Source: Synechococcales cyanobacterium PMM_0002 | Lineage (GTDB): Bacteria; Cyanobacteriota; Cyanobacteriia; Elainellales; Elainellaceae | Assembly (NCBI GenBank): GCA_949127925.1 | Contig: CASBQX010000254.1 | Coordinates: 1 to 6,634, forward strand | Direction: 5' to 3' | DNA length: 6,634 nucleotides | Shown here: one piece after another, positions 5,051 to 6,634 of the stretch | Layout of the letters: every line of letters begins with the position of its first letter | How positions within the stretch are numbered: position 1 is the stretch's first letter | Program-made: the position numbers and the translations under genes | Notes under the pieces: model-generated | The model's database searches: none | What the model was told of the DNA's origin: nothing | Seen by the model: the letters and a program-made list of their open reading frames with translations, nothing else

Positions 5051-5671
5051 ATGAGATTAAAACCCGGCTTGAACCGATGTCAGGTGTTTGTCGGTCTAGC
5101 AACGGCACTTGGAATCAGTGCATTTGAACTATTCATAGGTAGTGCGATCGCCCCTGCACTGGCTCAAACTGCCGATATTCCGTTATACGAACGCCCCAGC
5201 TACAATAATACTTGCCGTTCCAGCGGCACTGGCGCTATTACCGTCTATTCCACGGCTTCGCAAACTCAAGTGGTACGGCAGTTACAGCCCTATACACGAA
5301 TTACGTTAACGGGTGTGTTGGGTCAAGGGGTTGCCCAAATCCAGCAGCCTGCTCTCGGGTGGGTGCGTACCAACACATTACTCTCCAATTGCAATGCTGC
5401 CCCTGATCCTGGCCCTGGCCCTGGAGTCCCGGTTGGTGCCTGCTATCAAGTTCTTCCTGCTGAAATCCAGGTGCGTACTGCCCCCTACGGCGGATACTTG
5501 GCAACTGTATTTACCAACGAGCGCGTCTACGCCACAAACCCTCCCCAACGCCAAACGACCCCCGATGGTCGGGTCTGGCTGCGAGCCTATTACAAAGGCA
5601 CCATTAACCTTGGCTGGCTGGCAGAAACGGGCACCAACGGCTTAGGGTTAAATCTGGGTCGCTGTAACTAA
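5051..5671 (+). CDS. Secreted protein with two SH3-like halves joined by a Pro-Gly linker
   Basis: This is a 206-residue exported protein. Residues 1-38 form a Sec signal peptide: a basic N-terminus (MRLKPGLNR), a hydrophobic core (about 11-35) and a cleavage site at ALA|Q (36-39). Two similar halves follow. The first (about 41-115) contains ITVYSTASQTQVVRQLQPYT and GWVRTN. The second (about 129-206) contains IQVRTAPYGGYLATVFTNERV and LGWLAET. The pattern 'strand, turn, repeated small residues, then GW(V/L)' is that of bacterial SH3-type domains, often involved in cell-wall or surface binding. A DPGPGPGVP linker (119-127), coded by repeated CCTGGC units, separates them. The mature protein has four cysteines (C55, C114, C131, C205), one near each domain boundary, suggesting a disulfide within each half. 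There is no enzymatic domain, so it is likely a periplasmic binding protein. The family name is uncertain. Confidence 0.8.
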   Translation: MRLKPGLNRCQVFVGLATALGISAFELFIGSAIAPALAQTADIPLYERPSYNNTCRSSGTGAITVYSTASQTQVVRQLQPYTRITLTGVLGQGVAQIQQPALGWVRTNTLLSNCNAAPDPGPGPGVPVGACYQVLPAEIQVRTAPYGGYLATVFTNERVYATNPPQRQTTPDGRVWLRAYYKGTINLGWLAETGTNGLGLNLGRCN

Positions 5672-5706
5672 ATCTCTGAGGTCAGCTCTCTTAAACGGGA
5701 TAACGT

Positions 5707-5812
5707 GCGATCGCCAAATTCCACCCTCAACGCTCAGAATTTTGAATGGCGATCGCTACTTTCCAAACTCTGCCTTTAGAACCTGGACTACCGAGATTAA
5801 GAGGGCGATCGC
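5707..5812. repeat. Cluster of three HIP1 palindromes in the convergent intergenic gap
   Basis: GCGATCGC occurs at 5707-5714, 5749-5756 and 5805-5812, the densest group in the window. It lies in the 147-base space between the tail-to-tail SH3-like and Fic genes, where I see no gene. HIP1 is a highly iterated octamer characteristic of many cyanobacterial genomes. Confidence 0.9.
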
Positions 5813-5819
5813 TCCCTCT
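5800..5819 (-). terminator. Possible terminator hairpin at the Fic stop codon, built around HIP1
   Basis: AGAGGG (5800-5805) and CCCTCT (5814-5819) form a 6-bp G/C-rich stem around an 8-base loop. The stem overlaps the first base of the Fic stop codon complement (5819-5821) and contains a HIP1 site. On the minus strand it is followed only by TTAATCT, so the T-run is weak. It could slow transcripts from both converging genes. Confidence 0.38.
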
Positions 5820-6634
5820 CAACTATCTAACAATTCCTGTTGCTGCAAAAACTTCAGCATCTCCCCGTAAAACGGTAATTCTTTGTTTTCAATCTCACCT
5901 GCCGTCGCTAACACTCCCAACACTTCCACCAGAGCCGTTTGAGTCGCATCCATCATCAGTGTATAGAGGGGTTCCCAGTGGTCAGATTGTTGCCCCTGTA
6001 TTAATGCTTCAATGTATCGCTGTCGATGTTCATTTGAAATGATAGCGATCGGATAACCTGCCCGTAGCAACAGCAAATTCATCCACAGTCGTCCTGTGCG
6101 TCCATTACCATCACGAAATGGATGGAGTGTGACAAAGCGATGATGGGCTGCTGCTGCATAACGAACGGGATGCAATCTTTGAGCATCTGCCGAGTTGAGC
6201 CAAGTGACAAACTCCGTCATCAACTCAGACAGTAAATAGTGCGGTGGATAAACATATCCTGTGCCTGCTGCCTGTACATCCAATGTCCGGTAGCGTCCAG
6301 CTTCTTCAGGATCGATTTTTCGTAAGATCAAACTATGAATTTGGCGAATTTCCCACTCACCCAAAGGCATAGACTGTTGGGCTAACGCTTCAATGTAGGC
6401 GATCGCATCCGCATGTCCAACAGCCTCTAAATGTTCCTGAAGTGTCTTTCCGCCAATCGTTATCCCTGTCGTTAACACCAGCTCGGTTTCACTCTGCGTG
6501 AGGGTATTGCCTTCCAACGCATTGGAGTGATAGGTAAAGCGGACTCGATACCGTTGTCGCAGTTCACTAACGACTACAGGCGGTAGAGGGCGAAAGGCAT
6601 CCAGCCAGGTTTTTAGTTGTTGAATCGTTTGGAG
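5819..6634 (-). CDS. Fic-domain protein adenylyltransferase with N-terminal inhibitory motif (5' end outside window)
   Basis: The reading frame is open to the right edge and gives 271 residues, numbered here from that edge. The catalytic motif HPFRDGNGRTGR (171-182, bases 6124-6089) matches HxFx(D/E)GNGRxxR completely. Fic enzymes use it to transfer AMP, usually from ATP, to target hydroxyls. EEAGRYRT (110-117) and the flap-like GYVYPPHYLL (126-135) are further family blocks. Upstream, SNALEG (37-42) fits the inhibitory helix motif (S/T)xxxE(G/N), whose glutamate blocks ATP placement. Because it precedes the Fic core, this is class II, self-inhibited. A TTG at 6517 could be mistaken for the start, but it falls inside that motif and translation clearly continues upstream (TYHSNALEGNT). 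The 60-odd residues after the core end in a helix-like FLQQQELLDS. No antitoxin gene is adjacent. The target is unknown. Confidence 0.93.
   Translation of the reverse strand, partial: LQTIQQLKTWLDAFRPLPPVVVSELRQRYRVRFTYHSNALEGNTLTQSETELVLTTGITIGGKTLQEHLEAVGHADAIAYIEALAQQSMPLGEWEIRQIHSLILRKIDPEEAGRYRTLDVQAAGTGYVYPPHYLLSELMTEFVTWLNSADAQRLHPVRYAAAAHHRFVTLHPFRDGNGRTGRLWMNLLLLRAGYPIAIISNEHRQRYIEALIQGQQSDHWEPLYTLMMDATQTALVEVLGVLATAGEIENKELPFYGEMLKFLQQQELLDS

Noticed and set aside
5212..5645. Other-frame open stretches within the SH3-like gene on both strands
   Set aside because: They overlap a gene with signal peptide, ribosome site and domain structure; none has independent support.
5746..6042. 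Plus-strand 98-codon frame over the 3' end of the Fic gene
   Set aside because: It runs antisense to confirmed Fic coding sequence, has proline-rich unstructured content and no ribosome site.
5819..6634. Fic/antitoxin or phage-defence island at the right end
   Set aside because: The protein carries its own inhibitory motif, there is no adjacent antitoxin or mobile gene, and the neighbouring gene is an ordinary secreted protein.

Overview
The window looks like cyanobacterial chromosome. The palindrome GCGATCGC (HIP1) occurs 16 times in 6634 bases, about once per 415 bases. Four protein families also point to cyanobacteria: a Get3d-type ATPase with an alpha-crystallin tail, a DUF2862 small protein, an SbtA-family permease with a PII-like partner, and a secreted SH3-type protein. 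The genus cannot be named from this sequence. Both ends cut through genes.

Layout, left to right. Positions 1-140 (minus) hold the N-terminus of a metallo-beta-lactamase-fold nuclease of the ligase-associated exonuclease type. Upstream of it on the same strand is get3d (232-1329). A 216-base gap follows, holding a perfect 17-bp hairpin and a 27-bp imperfect palindrome. Next comes the DUF2862 protein (minus, 1546-1740), divergent from hisF (1864-2631, plus). A two-helix membrane protein of unknown function (2774-3139, plus) has overlapping palindromes in front of it. It ends tail to tail with a DUF423 membrane protein (3136-3528, minus), and the two stop codons share one CTAG. DUF423 is the last gene of a likely minus-strand operon: sbtA-like permease (4838-3852), PII/SbtB-like protein (3846-3556), then DUF423. 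Divergent from that operon is a secreted protein with two SH3-like halves (5051-5671). The right end is a Fic-domain protein (5819-6634, minus) whose N-terminus lies outside the window.

How the genes work together. The clearest functional unit is the permease plus its PII-like partner, by analogy with the SbtA/SbtB bicarbonate transport pair. Here, though, the permease signature and the PII tail both differ from the classical pair as I know it, so substrate and ligand are open. hisF is ordinary histidine biosynthesis and stands alone. The Fic protein has a complete catalytic motif and, upstream of the first in-window TTG, an inhibitory SxxxEG motif, so it looks like a self-inhibited AMP-transferase. 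I see no tRNA, rRNA, CRISPR array, insertion sequence or phage gene. No stretch longer than 300 bases lacks a gene. I found no convincing wholly new system; the least explained items are the SbtA/PII variant operon and the palindromes upstream of get3d and of the 121-residue membrane protein.
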